Of a stretch of DNA of 42,351 nucleotides, positions 1 to 7,762 are shown in pieces. The translations under genes and the position numbers were made by a program. How positions within the stretch are numbered: position 1 is the stretch's first letter; each line of letters opens with the position of its first letter. Under the pieces are notes generated by a model. That model saw nothing but the letters and a program-made list of their open reading frames with translations, ran no database searches and was not told the origin of the DNA. Source of the DNA: Verrucomicrobiales bacterium (lineage in GTDB: Bacteria > Verrucomicrobiota > Verrucomicrobiia > Limisphaerales > UBA9464); NCBI GenBank assembly GCA_027489875.1, contig JAIXZE010000336.1:1-42351 (forward strand), written 5' to 3'.

Positions 1-65
1 GCGGTCCAGACGGTGGCGATGGCGATGGCGACGAGGGCGCTAAACTGTCTTCGAGACGTGTTCAT
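1..65 (-). CDS. N-terminal end of an exported protein (partial)
   Basis: An ATG at 65 to 63 opens a frame that runs off the left edge and reads MNTSRRQFSALVAIAIATVWT. The start shows a twin-arginine-like SRRQF followed by a hydrophobic stretch, as in a Tat signal peptide or an N-terminal membrane anchor. It overlaps the 3' end of apbE by 26 bases on the same strand, which suggests translational coupling and a shared operon. About 20 residues are visible, so no family can be named. Proteins next to apbE are often flavin- or heme-linked exported redox proteins, but that is only context. No clear ribosome binding site was seen. Confidence 0.45.
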   Translation of the reverse strand, partial: MNTSRRQFSALVAIAIATVWT

Positions 66-1071
66 GGAATCGTGCGGAGGTGATGGGACCCTGAGGAGTA
101 AGGATGCAACCCTCGACGCCGGGGGTGGCGGCGAGGAGTCGTCGGCCCTCCTCCGGGCCGAGGATGCAAAGGGTGGTGCTCAACATGCCGGCCTGCGTGC
201 AACTGGGTGCCAGAACGCTCGCCGCAAGCACGCCGTTGTCAACCGGTCGGCCGGTGCGCGGGTCAAGGATGTGGCCAAATCGGCGGCCCTCCTTGCTGAA
301 TCCCCGGATGTAGTCGCCGGAGGTGGCGACGGCCCCGTCGCGGATGATGACGTGGGTCCACGGCTTTCCGGGCTGGTGCGGGTCTTCGAGTCCGATCTTC
401 CAGGCCGGCCGTCCATCGGTCGGGAGGCCGAGGACCCGGATGTCCGCTCCGTAGTCCACGAGGGCGGAAGGCACGCCGAGGGTGGCGAGAAGGCGGATGG
501 TCTGGTCGACGGCGTATTCCTTGCCGACGCCGCCGAGGTCGATGGCCATGCCGGGACGGGGGAGTCGGATACGCCCGGGGGCGAGCTGGACGTGCGTCCA
601 TCCCACTTTTTGCCGGGCGGATTCAATCTCGGCTTCGGAAGGAATGCGGGCGGACTTCCAATCCCAGAGTTGGACGAGCGGAAGGGCGGAGGGATCGAGA
701 GCGCCGCGGGTCAGGAAGACAAGCTGCGAACAGAGGGCGAAGAGTTGGGTGGCTTCCGGATCGATGGCGAACCCGGGGCCGCCAGCGCCGGCATTGATCT
801 GCGAAATCCAGCTTCCCGGCAGGAACCGGCTGTAACAGGCCTCAAAGGTGGCGATCCAATGCAGGACGGCTTGTCGGACCTGTACCGGGGAGGCTCCGGC
901 GAAGGACACCCGGCAACGGGTGCCCATGGCCTGGAACAGAAGCTCGGAGGTGCCCGCGTGGGCGGTGAGGGACGCGGAGGCCTCGATGCGTGCCAGCACT
1001 TCCGCCACCGGAGCAGCCCGCAGCACCGCCGGAGGTGCGGGCGGGGAGACGGATGGCGGGAGGGTGGACAT
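40..1071 (-). CDS. apbE: FAD:protein FMN transferase (ApbE)
   Basis: ApbE transfers FMN from FAD to a Ser or Thr of exported target proteins and needs Mg2+. The 343-residue product has the family landmarks in order: FQAMGTR near residues 46-52, a SRFLPGS segment near 81-87, DLGGVGKEYAVD at 178-189, ATSGDY near 249-254 and GHILDPRTGRP at 266-276. Its length is normal. The N-terminus is Pro/Ala-rich with no clear signal peptide or lipobox, which is unusual for an enzyme that normally acts outside the cytoplasm, so the true start or the export route is open. It lies 20 bases downstream of a DUF3570 barrel gene and overlaps the next gene, so it is probably co-transcribed with both. The barrel carries a possible ApbE target motif. 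Confidence 0.93.
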   Translation of the reverse strand: MSTLPPSVSPPAPPAVLRAAPVAEVLARIEASASLTAHAGTSELLFQAMGTRCRVSFAGASPVQVRQAVLHWIATFEACYSRFLPGSWISQINAGAGGPGFAIDPEATQLFALCSQLVFLTRGALDPSALPLVQLWDWKSARIPSEAEIESARQKVGWTHVQLAPGRIRLPRPGMAIDLGGVGKEYAVDQTIRLLATLGVPSALVDYGADIRVLGLPTDGRPAWKIGLEDPHQPGKPWTHVIIRDGAVATSGDYIRGFSKEGRRFGHILDPRTGRPVDNGVLAASVLAPSCTQAGMLSTTLCILGPEEGRRLLAATPGVEGCILTPQGPITSARFHEHVSKTV

Positions 1072-1091
1072 TGCGACGAAAGGGAGGCGGC

Positions 1092-2405
1092 TCAGAAACG
1101 CCCGTTCAGGCCGACGGTGAAGATGCTGGCGTCCGGATACATGTCGCTGCGGGTGAAGCCGTCGAGGCCTTCCATCTCGTAGCGCTTGTAGCCGAGCATC
1201 AGGGACAGGTGCTCGTGGAGTTCGACCATGACGGTGACGCCAAAGGTGAAGGTCTGCAGTTCGCTCAACCGGTAATCGGCGGAATAGTAATCCGGGTAGC
1301 CCGGTACCGAGATGATCTGGTGATTGGCCGGGTCGGCTTCGGCGATCAGGAAACCGTCTTCGCCTTCGGCACCGACGAAGTTGTTGGCGAGGTCAAAGGC
1401 CACGCGGCTGCCGGCGAAGCTGGGGTCGGTGTTGACGCGGGTTCTGTAGAAGTCGGCCGCGGTCTGGTAGTGGTACCGGAAGAGCGGGGACACGGTGAGG
1501 CGTTTGAAGAGACGCTGGTTCCAGGTGAGTTGCGCGGTGTGGGCGAGCACGCCCCAGTCGTCGTGATGGAACCGGTAGCTGCCATCGATCGACCCCTGAA
1601 CCGCGGGGAACATGTGGGTGATGCCGGTATAGACCACCTGCTTGAACTTGTGGTTGGGGCGTCGTTCCTGGTCGTTGGTGACATCCGGCCGCGTGTCGAA
1701 GTCCGTGCCGTCGTAGGGCCCGTAGGGTGGCAGGTCGAGCGAGACGTTGATGCCCTTGTAGGGATCGGTCAGGTAACCATCGGCGTAGCCGAACGTCACA
1801 TTGAAGGTGGCCACGGTGCGTGGACCGAGGACCTGGTTGACACCGATGAGGAAATCCCACGTGCCCTTGTAGAACGAGTAGTTCCAACCGTTCCGGGAGA
1901 CGTCATCGAAGTTGCGTCCCACGCCCAGGATGAGGGTCGTGTTGCGCTGGTTGAAGTCGATGGCCTCCGTGAGCGACAGGCCGAGGGACTTGTAATCGCT
2001 TTCCTCGCTATAGGCGATCTGCGGCGTGGTGGTGGTGCGGCCGGCACGGATCGCGGTTTCAAAGAAGCCAGCGTTGCGGGCGTCCTCGATGTAGACGGAC
2101 TCGTAGGGTCCGCCGGGAAGGCCGGGCCCGCCGGTTGGGGTCGCCCCGGAGAGGGCGTCGTGGGTGTAGGAACCGCGGGCGGTGACCTTCTCGTGCAGCT
2201 CGTACTCGAACCACACGCTATGGGTCTGGACGTTCATCCGGTCGCCGTCCTCCCGGTAGTCCTCATACCGGTATTCGGCGCGGTTCTCGGCCTGTGACCG
2301 CCGGAACGGGAACAGGACAAGGACCGACGCGAGGGCGAAGGCGAACAGGGAAGAGGATCCGAGGGATTTTCCCGAGGTATCGGCCGTGCGGTTCTGGGGC
2401 TTCAT
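1092..2405 (-). CDS. DUF3570-like outer-membrane beta-barrel protein
   Basis: The 437-residue product begins with an N-terminal hydrophobic segment (about residues 18-33) ending near SQA-E, consistent with export. The rest is alternating polar/aromatic sequence with short turns and a terminal Phe (VGLNGRF), typical of an outer-membrane barrel. The early DRMNVQTHSVWFEYEL segment and overall pattern match the DUF3570 family as I know it, whose genes often sit beside apbE. Residues 83-89 read DALSGAT, which fits the DxxSGAT consensus that ApbE modifies with FMN; see findings. The gene lies 57 bases after the ThuA-like gene and 20 before apbE. The function of the family is not known to me beyond this association. 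Confidence 0.8.
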   Translation of the reverse strand: MKPQNRTADTSGKSLGSSSLFAFALASVLVLFPFRRSQAENRAEYRYEDYREDGDRMNVQTHSVWFEYELHEKVTARGSYTHDALSGATPTGGPGLPGGPYESVYIEDARNAGFFETAIRAGRTTTTPQIAYSEESDYKSLGLSLTEAIDFNQRNTTLILGVGRNFDDVSRNGWNYSFYKGTWDFLIGVNQVLGPRTVATFNVTFGYADGYLTDPYKGINVSLDLPPYGPYDGTDFDTRPDVTNDQERRPNHKFKQVVYTGITHMFPAVQGSIDGSYRFHHDDWGVLAHTAQLTWNQRLFKRLTVSPLFRYHYQTAADFYRTRVNTDPSFAGSRVAFDLANNFVGAEGEDGFLIAEADPANHQIISVPGYPDYYSADYRLSELQTFTFGVTVMVELHEHLSLMLGYKRYEMEGLDGFTRSDMYPDASIFTVGLNGRF

Positions 2406-2462
2406 GAGGCTTGCGAGGACGGAGTGAATGACGGCCGAAGGTGTTTCCGGTTACCTGAGGGG

Positions 2463-3380
2463 TTATTTCTTGGGGTCCTGGTTGGCGACCAGGTCGGTTT
2501 CCGAAGGGGTGGAGTTCACGCCGTCCTTGGGAACGGGGAGCTTCGAGATCCACAGCACGGCGTTGAGCAACACCTTGCGCTGGTTGGGGTCCGACCAGTT
2601 CTGGTGGGTGTGGCCACCGGTGAACCCGAATCCGCGTCCACCATCGGGACGTTCGCAGACCCACATCATGGTCTCGGTGCGGCCGGAGTCGGCGACGATG
2701 TGGTCATACGGTCCCTTCGGGTAGACGTACGGGCCGCGACGGACCTTGTCGTCGGGCGTGGCGGTGAGGATGGGGGTGACGCCCTGGTTGCCCGGAACCC
2801 AGCGCATGTTGAAGTACCATTCGTCGTGGGTGGCGAAGGGTTTCACGCCGCGGGTGACCGGGTGTTTGGGGAACTCCTTGAACTCGGGTTTCCACATCGG
2901 GTTCACGCTGAACATGTGTTCGTAGTACCCGCCCACCCAGCGGTGCATCGCTGCCCCGGGATCGCCCTTGGGGACCTCGACTCCGTAGTGGGCAAAGCCG
3001 AGGCCGACGCCGCGACGGGCCAGTTCGTCGAACAGTTGGGTGCGGTTGCCCTGCAAGGCCGGATGTCCGCCTCCGCCGTCGGCGTAGATCACGACGGCAT
3101 CGACACCCTCGAAGGCGGCGGCATCGTCGACACGCTTGTCGCCTTCGAGCCGCGTGGGCCAGCCGTTGGAGGCGACCTGGACGGTGATGCCGGGTACCTG
3201 TTCCAGGCACTTCTGGAAGAGCATCATGCCGGCGCGGAACTCGTGCATACCCGGCGGGTGGGAGGGGCGGCCGGCGATTAGGAGCACCTTCTTCGGTGCG
3301 GCCGGCTTTGAGGTGGCGCATCCGGTGGCGGCCAGAACGGCCACGACCAAGGCGAGCACAGGCTTGAGGAGGGACTTCAT
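2463..3380 (-). CDS. ThuA-like secreted lipoprotein
   Basis: The chosen start is the ATG at 3380, giving 305 residues. The longer open frame upstream runs antisense-like into thiD and has no family character. The N-terminus is a lipoprotein signal: MKSLLKP, a hydrophobic core, then the lipobox LAATGC. The mature part begins KKVLLIAGRPSHPPGMHEF and includes FEGVDAVVIYADGGGGHP, GVGLGFAHYGVE, HPVTRGVKPF and GFGFTGGHTHQNW. These are hallmarks of the ThuA-like class I glutamine-amidotransferase fold common in Verrucomicrobia and Planctomycetes. Some ThuA relatives act in sugar oxidation or 3-keto-sugar handling, but the substrate here is unknown. It lies 49 bases after thiD and 57 before the barrel gene on the same strand. 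Confidence 0.85.
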   Translation of the reverse strand: MKSLLKPVLALVVAVLAATGCATSKPAAPKKVLLIAGRPSHPPGMHEFRAGMMLFQKCLEQVPGITVQVASNGWPTRLEGDKRVDDAAAFEGVDAVVIYADGGGGHPALQGNRTQLFDELARRGVGLGFAHYGVEVPKGDPGAAMHRWVGGYYEHMFSVNPMWKPEFKEFPKHPVTRGVKPFATHDEWYFNMRWVPGNQGVTPILTATPDDKVRRGPYVYPKGPYDHIVADSGRTETMMWVCERPDGGRGFGFTGGHTHQNWSDPNQRKVLLNAVLWISKLPVPKDGVNSTPSETDLVANQDPKK

Positions 3381-3429
3381 GCGCTGAGTGTCACGGGAAG
3401 GCCGGCCTCCGGGCAAGCACCGGGGGGTG

Positions 3430-4248
3430 TTACGGAGGCGACGGATGCAGTGCCCAGTGGGCACCGATGCGCACGCTGTCCGAAATCGCCCGGGTGATCG
3501 TGTCCTTGGCCGCCCGTACCGCCGACGGCAGGGAATGACCGCGGGCGAGGTTTGCGGCGATGGCAGCCGAGTAGGTGCACCCCGTGCCATGGGTGGAAAC
3601 CCCGTGTACGAAGGGCGCTGCGAGAATCAGTTCGCGCGTGCCGTCCCAGAAGATGTCCACAGCCTTGGCCGAGTTCTTCAGGTGACCGCCCTTGACGAGG
3701 AACGCGCATCGGTGCCGTGCGTGCAATTCCCGTGCCGCAGCGCGCAGATCGTCCACGGAATGCAGCGACGAACCCAGCAGGTGCGCGGCCTCGTCGAGGT
3801 TTGGCGTCGCAATGGCTGCCAATGGCAGCAATTCATCGCGAATCGCAGCCACAGCATCCGGACGCAGCAGCACGCTGCCGCTGGTGGCGATCATGACAGG
3901 ATCGACGACGAGGGGCGGTTGGTGCGGAGTGGTCCACCACCGGACCACTTCTCGGACCAGTTCGACGCTCCAGAGCATTCCGGACTTGGCGGCGGCCGGC
4001 CGGAGTTCGCTGAACACGGCCGTGAGTTGCGCGCGGAGGAACTCCGGGGAAACGGGTTCGACGGCCGTGACGCCGGCAGGGTTCTGGGCGGTGAGGCAGG
4101 TGATGGCCGTGGTGCCGTGGGTTCGGAGCGTCTGGAAGACCTTGAGATCGGCCTGCAACCCGGCTCCGCCCCCGGAGTCGGATCCGGCGATGGTCAGGGC
4201 GATGGGCCAGGCCGCGTGGCGACGATGGGGTGTGTGGCGGATCTTCAT
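3430..4248 (-). CDS. thiD: hydroxymethylpyrimidine/phosphomethylpyrimidine kinase
   Basis: ThiD phosphorylates HMP and HMP-phosphate with ATP in the cytoplasm to make the pyrimidine half of thiamine. The 272-residue product has normal family length. It shows the N-terminal ribokinase-fold signature IAGSDSGGGAGLQADLK, the substrate region TAITCLTAQNP, VVDPVMIATSG, a TPNLDEA segment and the C-terminal anion-hole motif THGTGCTYSAA. The ATG at 4248 is the first in-frame start that keeps the signature intact. No other thiamine genes are in view and no TPP riboswitch was recognised upstream, where only hairpin repeats lie. It heads the minus-strand run that continues into the ThuA-like lipoprotein gene. 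Confidence 0.95.
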   Translation of the reverse strand: MKIRHTPHRRHAAWPIALTIAGSDSGGGAGLQADLKVFQTLRTHGTTAITCLTAQNPAGVTAVEPVSPEFLRAQLTAVFSELRPAAAKSGMLWSVELVREVVRWWTTPHQPPLVVDPVMIATSGSVLLRPDAVAAIRDELLPLAAIATPNLDEAAHLLGSSLHSVDDLRAAARELHARHRCAFLVKGGHLKNSAKAVDIFWDGTRELILAAPFVHGVSTHGTGCTYSAAIAANLARGHSLPSAVRAAKDTITRAISDSVRIGAHWALHPSPP

Positions 4249-4369
4249 GACAGTCGCGTGACGGAGTTGCCGTTGCCGTCGAAGCGGGACAGACCGTGAA
4301 GTTTCGGGGATTCAGTTGCCAGAAATCTGTGCCCGCCGGGAGTTGCCAGTTCCCAGAACCCTCGTTTGC

Positions 4370-4389
4370 GCCGGGTGAGGGCACCCGGC
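4370..4389. repeat. family B hairpin, AGGG loop
   Basis: Perfect 8-bp inverted repeat GCCGGGTG / CACCCGGC around AGGG. It is the reverse-orientation copy of the hairpins at 4912, 38803 and 42097. It lies in the 306-base gap between thiD and infA. Confidence 0.85.
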
Positions 4390-4411
4390 CTACAAATGGA
4401 GTTTCCAGATG

Positions 4412-4442
4412 CCAGATGCCAGTTCCCAGAACTGGCATCTGG
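4412..4442. repeat. long perfect hairpin in the thiD-infA gap
   Basis: A 14-bp perfect inverted repeat (4412-4425 with 4429-4442) closes a 3-nt CCA loop. The arm contains GATGCCAGTTC. Shorter related strings (TGCCAGTTCCCAG, ACTGGCAACTGGCAAC) surround it at about 4333-4345 and 4444-4460, so it belongs to a local cluster of degenerate 'TGCCAGTT' repeats. No U-tract follows, so it is not a simple terminator. The rest of the 4249-4554 gap shows no gene. Confidence 0.8.
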
Positions 4443-4554
4443 GGACTGGCAACTGGCAACTCTCCCATTTCAGGGCTTGCCTCGGGCAAGGGGACCTTTT
4501 CAGATTCTGCCAATTGCCGGGCGCGAGACACTTCGCACGGCAGGTTGACCTCGC

Positions 4555-4773
4555 ATGACCAGTAAAGAGGAGCCGATCCAACTGATTGGCACGGTAACGC
4601 AGGTGCTCCCGGGGACGATGTTCCGCGTGGAGTTGCCGAACGGCCACACCGTTCTTGCCCACATCTCCGGGAAGATGCGGAAGAACTTCATCCGGATCTC
4701 CGTCGGGGACCGGGTTCAGGTCGAGATGTCGCCGTATGATCTGGGCAAGGCCCGGATCACGTTTCGGAGTTGA
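4555..4773 (+). CDS. infA: translation initiation factor IF-1
   Basis: IF-1 binds the A site of the 30S subunit during initiation. The 72-residue product is full length and made almost wholly of the S1/OB fold. [20 protein letters not shown] is followed by [33 protein letters not shown] and the C-terminal RITFRS. The ATG at 4555 follows a weak purine stretch only. It is single-gene in layout: thiD upstream is divergent and the next gene downstream is on the other strand. Both flanking gaps are filled with hairpin repeats. In many bacteria infA sits among ribosomal protein genes, which is not the case here. Confidence 0.96.
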   Translation: MTSKEEPIQLIGTVTQVLPGTMFRVELPNGHTVLAHISGKMRKNFIRISVGDRVQVEMSPYDLGKARITFRS

Positions 4774-4802
4774 GGGTTGGTACCGCGCGATCTCCTCGGG
4801 AC

Positions 4803-4966
4803 GGCGATGTCCTCATCGCCCTGGGAGTGGCTTCGGAATTGGTGCCGGGTGGGGGCACCCGGCCTTCAGGGGGGAGTTGCCAGACCCCAGTTCCCGGATT
4901 TCAGAGTGCAGGCCGGGTGCCCTCACCCGGCGGGTTTGAAGGATGCGCCGCGTGGGGGCACGCGGC
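4803..4966. repeat. composite repeat island: one family A and three family B hairpins
   Basis: Four perfect stem-loops lie in the gap after infA. Family A: GGCGATG-TCCT-CATCGCC at 4803-4820, followed by the family A tail TGGGAGTGGCTTCGGAA. Family B: GCCGGGTG-GGGG-CACCCGGC at 4844-4863, GCCGGGTG-CCCT-CACCCGGC at 4912-4931, and GCCGCGTG-GGGG-CACGCGGC at 4947-4966. The last two form the standard family B pair in inverted orientation. No coding sequence was found in 4774-5015. Confidence 0.88.
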
Positions 4967-5015
4967 CTTCAGAGGGGACGAGGACGTTGCAACCCCGAAC
5001 AGGTCCTGGCCCATG

Positions 5016-6593
5016 TCAGAATCCGCGTGGAGCCGGTTTCAACGCACCCAACAAGGTGAGGAAGTCCGCCGCCGAAACCACGCGGGTGTTGGAAGGCAAC
5101 ATTTGCAACGTCTGGTGGATCGCTTCCAGTGGTCCGCCCTGCTTCTTGAACGACCACGCATGCACCTGGATCAGCGCAAACGCATCCGGGGAGGTGGAGG
5201 CATCGTTGCCGGATTCCCGGATGGCCCGCGCGACGCCGTCCGGCAGCCAGTCGGGCCGCAGGGTGCCGTCCGGACGCGTCTGTTCCCACAGCAGATGGCG
5301 GTAGGCCGCGACCGGTTTTCCGTGGATCCACCGGATGGCACCGCGGCGACGGTTGTAGGGCGCGTAATCCTTGTAGAGCGCGCCATCGATGCGCGGGTCG
5401 GCGAGCAGCGCGCCGAGTTCGTCCGGGTTTCCGCCCGAGTTCAGCACCGACGTGACCCGGAGGCCGGCCGTTGCCAGAGCGTTGGCGGAACGACGGGCGA
5501 TCCGGGTGCGATCCGGGGCTTCGTGGGGAAAGTAATATCCACCGCCGCTGGGACCGCCGACGAAGGTGTCCATCGGCGTGGCGGTGCGTTGCAGCCAGGC
5601 GAAGGCGGCGGGGGCGAGGTCGGCAAGGCGCGGGGCCAATTCCCAAGTCACCGGAAAGGTGCCGCGGCGCGGGCTCGACCAGAATCCGGGCTGTTCGGTG
5701 AATCCGCCGAGGAGCCACTGCACATTGTCGCCATCGGAAATGACAAAGCACACAACCCGCTGACCCGGCATGGCCGGCGCGGGTGCTGGCGGTACCGGGG
5801 AAGGCGGTGAAGGATCCTGCAGCCAACGATGGGCGGAGAGGTTGAGGGCCCAGTCTGCCGGGATCACCCATCCGCCGCCGCGGGAGGTTTCACGGACGAA
5901 ATCGTGTTCGTCCCGTCCCCAGCCGAGGACTTCCGTGTCGGGTCCGAGGGCGCGGACCATTCCGGTCAGCGCACCGGGGGATTCGGGAAAATCCACCCAT
6001 GCGTTGCGGGCCACGGCGAGATCCCGGAGGTGGAAGGGTTTTGAAACCGGTTGGTGGATCAACACCCCACGTGCGGCTTCCGCTCCGAGGCGGTCCAGAA
6101 GGTTTGTGGCGGATTCCGCGCGCAGATCCGCGACCTCGGTCAGGCCGAGCGCGAGTGCCCGGTCCCGGAGGGTTGCGTCGACGACAAGGGCTCGGCGCGG
6201 TCCGGCCAGGCTGGTGGCGAGATTGAGGGTGTGGTTGGTGACGGTGCAGGTGAGGAAGCCGGTGAATGCGGAGCGATTGGACGCGAGGAGTGCCCAGACG
6301 GATTCCACCGGTGTGATCTCGAACCGGGGGCCGATCCGTTCGAGGACACGCGCGTGGAGTCCGCCGCTGCGGATCCAGACGGTGGGTTGGTCGCGGTTGA
6401 GGTTTCCCTGCGCCGAGGCGAGCAGGGCCTGTTCTGCGAAAGCTGTTCCCGGCGGTGGCGGGACGATCCAGAGGCGGGGAAGAGGTGATTGTGCGGCGAG
6501 CGGAAGGTGGCTGGTGGCGGCCACGAGCAGGACCCCGAATCGGGCGCGGAGGCGTCGGGTGGAGCGGACCAACAGCGAGCGGAGCACGGTCAC
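5016..6593 (-). CDS. GxGYxYP-family secreted protein (putative glycosidase-like)
   Basis: The 525-residue product starts at a GTG (6593) that overlaps the stop of the DUF362 gene as GTGA, so translation is probably coupled. A basic N-terminus and a hydrophobic segment ending near LAAQS suggest export. The family motif appears as GGGYYFP at residues 350-356, with the usual Tyr replaced by Phe in the sixth place. A VCFVISDGDNVQWLLGG block at about 281-297 is also typical. The family is annotated as a putative glycoside hydrolase, but I know of no firm activity. A Pro/Ala-rich linker near 261-276 separates the N- and C-terminal halves. Confidence 0.8.
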   Translation of the reverse strand: MTVLRSLLVRSTRRLRARFGVLLVAATSHLPLAAQSPLPRLWIVPPPPGTAFAEQALLASAQGNLNRDQPTVWIRSGGLHARVLERIGPRFEITPVESVWALLASNRSAFTGFLTCTVTNHTLNLATSLAGPRRALVVDATLRDRALALGLTEVADLRAESATNLLDRLGAEAARGVLIHQPVSKPFHLRDLAVARNAWVDFPESPGALTGMVRALGPDTEVLGWGRDEHDFVRETSRGGGWVIPADWALNLSAHRWLQDPSPPSPVPPAPAPAMPGQRVVCFVISDGDNVQWLLGGFTEQPGFWSSPRRGTFPVTWELAPRLADLAPAAFAWLQRTATPMDTFVGGPSGGGYYFPHEAPDRTRIARRSANALATAGLRVTSVLNSGGNPDELGALLADPRIDGALYKDYAPYNRRRGAIRWIHGKPVAAYRHLLWEQTRPDGTLRPDWLPDGVARAIRESGNDASTSPDAFALIQVHAWSFKKQGGPLEAIHQTLQMLPSNTRVVSAADFLTLLGALKPAPRGF

Positions 6594-7657
6594 GGATTGG
6601 CGGAGATCTTGCGGACCTTGATTTCCGTGAGGTTCGCGATGCCCATTTCAACGAGGGCGCAGTTCTCGTAAAGACGCGGTTCGAAGGGCTTCTCGCCTTC
6701 GGTCGGATTCACGGCGCGCGCGCGGCCGATCTCGTCGACGGAGAGGGCGTCGAGGGCGACGGGATCGGTGCTGAACCGGAGTTGGTTGAGCGTGACGGCG
6801 TAGTGGAGATAGGTGCGTTCCTCGCCGCGATATTGGCAGATGAGGGCATCGGTCACACCGAAGGCCACGCGGGGGTAGATGTCGTCGAGGGCGCAGATCT
6901 CCGGCAGGAACTCCGCCAGGCGGGCACCTTCCTGCTCGAAGCGCATGGTGTTGTCGACGGCGCCCAGGGACAGGCTGGCGATCTGGCCGTTCACCCCGAG
7001 CAGGCTGTGGCTGAGTAGCGGGGTCACCGGAATGATCTTGGTGACATCGCGCGTGAGGAGCCGGCTGACGAATGACTTCCGACCGGCGTTGGCGCGGTCG
7101 CGCACGGGAAACTCGAGGTCGCCGATCAGAAGGCGGCCGATGGTGGCGTTGTCGTAGAAGCGGGATTCATCCCAGCCCACTTCTTCCGTGGCCTCCCAGC
7201 GCACGCCGAGTCGCGTGGCGAGTTCCGGGTAACCCGCGAGGATCAGGTCCCGGGCACGCTTGTCCCAGATGACGATCTGCCGTGCGGGATGGCCGGTGGA
7301 GATCAGGGATTCGATGAGCGCTTCCACGACCGCAGGCCGGGTGCCGCTGATCGCGCCCGGACTGGAGATCACCCGGAATCCCACGACGTCGTTGGTCTTG
7401 ATGAAACGACGCCAGGCTGCGGGTGTGTTGTTGGTCCCGCCCACGGCCTGCACTCCGAGATCGACCATGCGTCGGATGATCGCGCGATCGGGAACAAAGC
7501 TGTGGGTGGCGTCGGGGTGGTGGACGCTGTGGACCACTCCTTCCTGCGGTTGGGGGTCAGCGGCCGAGGCGACGGGAAGGATCACCAGCAGGCCAATGGC
7601 CAGCAACGTCCGGAGGGACCGGTTCAGGAGACTCAGAAATGGAGGCGCACCGCGCAT
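6590..7657 (-). CDS. DUF362-like exported protein
   Basis: The 355-residue product has an N-terminal hydrophobic signal (about residues 12-33, ending near ASAAD). The body resembles DUF362: DVVGFRVISSPGAISGTRPAVVEALIESL, IVIWDKRARDLILAGY, and a segment on putting the target to use (RDVTKIIPVTPLLSH followed by LGVNGQIASLSLG). The C-terminal ferredoxin domain present in some relatives is absent, and no CxxCxxC cluster was seen. It lies 105 bases after the kinase gene and overlaps the GxGYxYP gene by 4 bases, so the three probably form one operon. The function of this family is not established to my knowledge. Confidence 0.75.
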   Translation of the reverse strand: MRGAPPFLSLLNRSLRTLLAIGLLVILPVASAADPQPQEGVVHSVHHPDATHSFVPDRAIIRRMVDLGVQAVGGTNNTPAAWRRFIKTNDVVGFRVISSPGAISGTRPAVVEALIESLISTGHPARQIVIWDKRARDLILAGYPELATRLGVRWEATEEVGWDESRFYDNATIGRLLIGDLEFPVRDRANAGRKSFVSRLLTRDVTKIIPVTPLLSHSLLGVNGQIASLSLGAVDNTMRFEQEGARLAEFLPEICALDDIYPRVAFGVTDALICQYRGEERTYLHYAVTLNQLRFSTDPVALDALSVDEIGRARAVNPTEGEKPFEPRLYENCALVEMGIANLTEIKVRKISANP

Positions 7658-7762
7658 GTCGTGGCACCGTAGCCGATTCCGGTCTGGAAGGAAGCGGCAG
7701 GTGAACCCGGGTGGCAGACGAGGTGTTCGCTCCTGAGGCCGGTCGTGTTCCGCATGCGGCCT

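Noticed and set aside
3381..3590. N-terminal extension of the ThuA-like protein to 3590
   Set aside because: The extra 70 residues are Arg/Pro-rich, overlap thiD and would bury the lipoprotein signal that starts at 3380.
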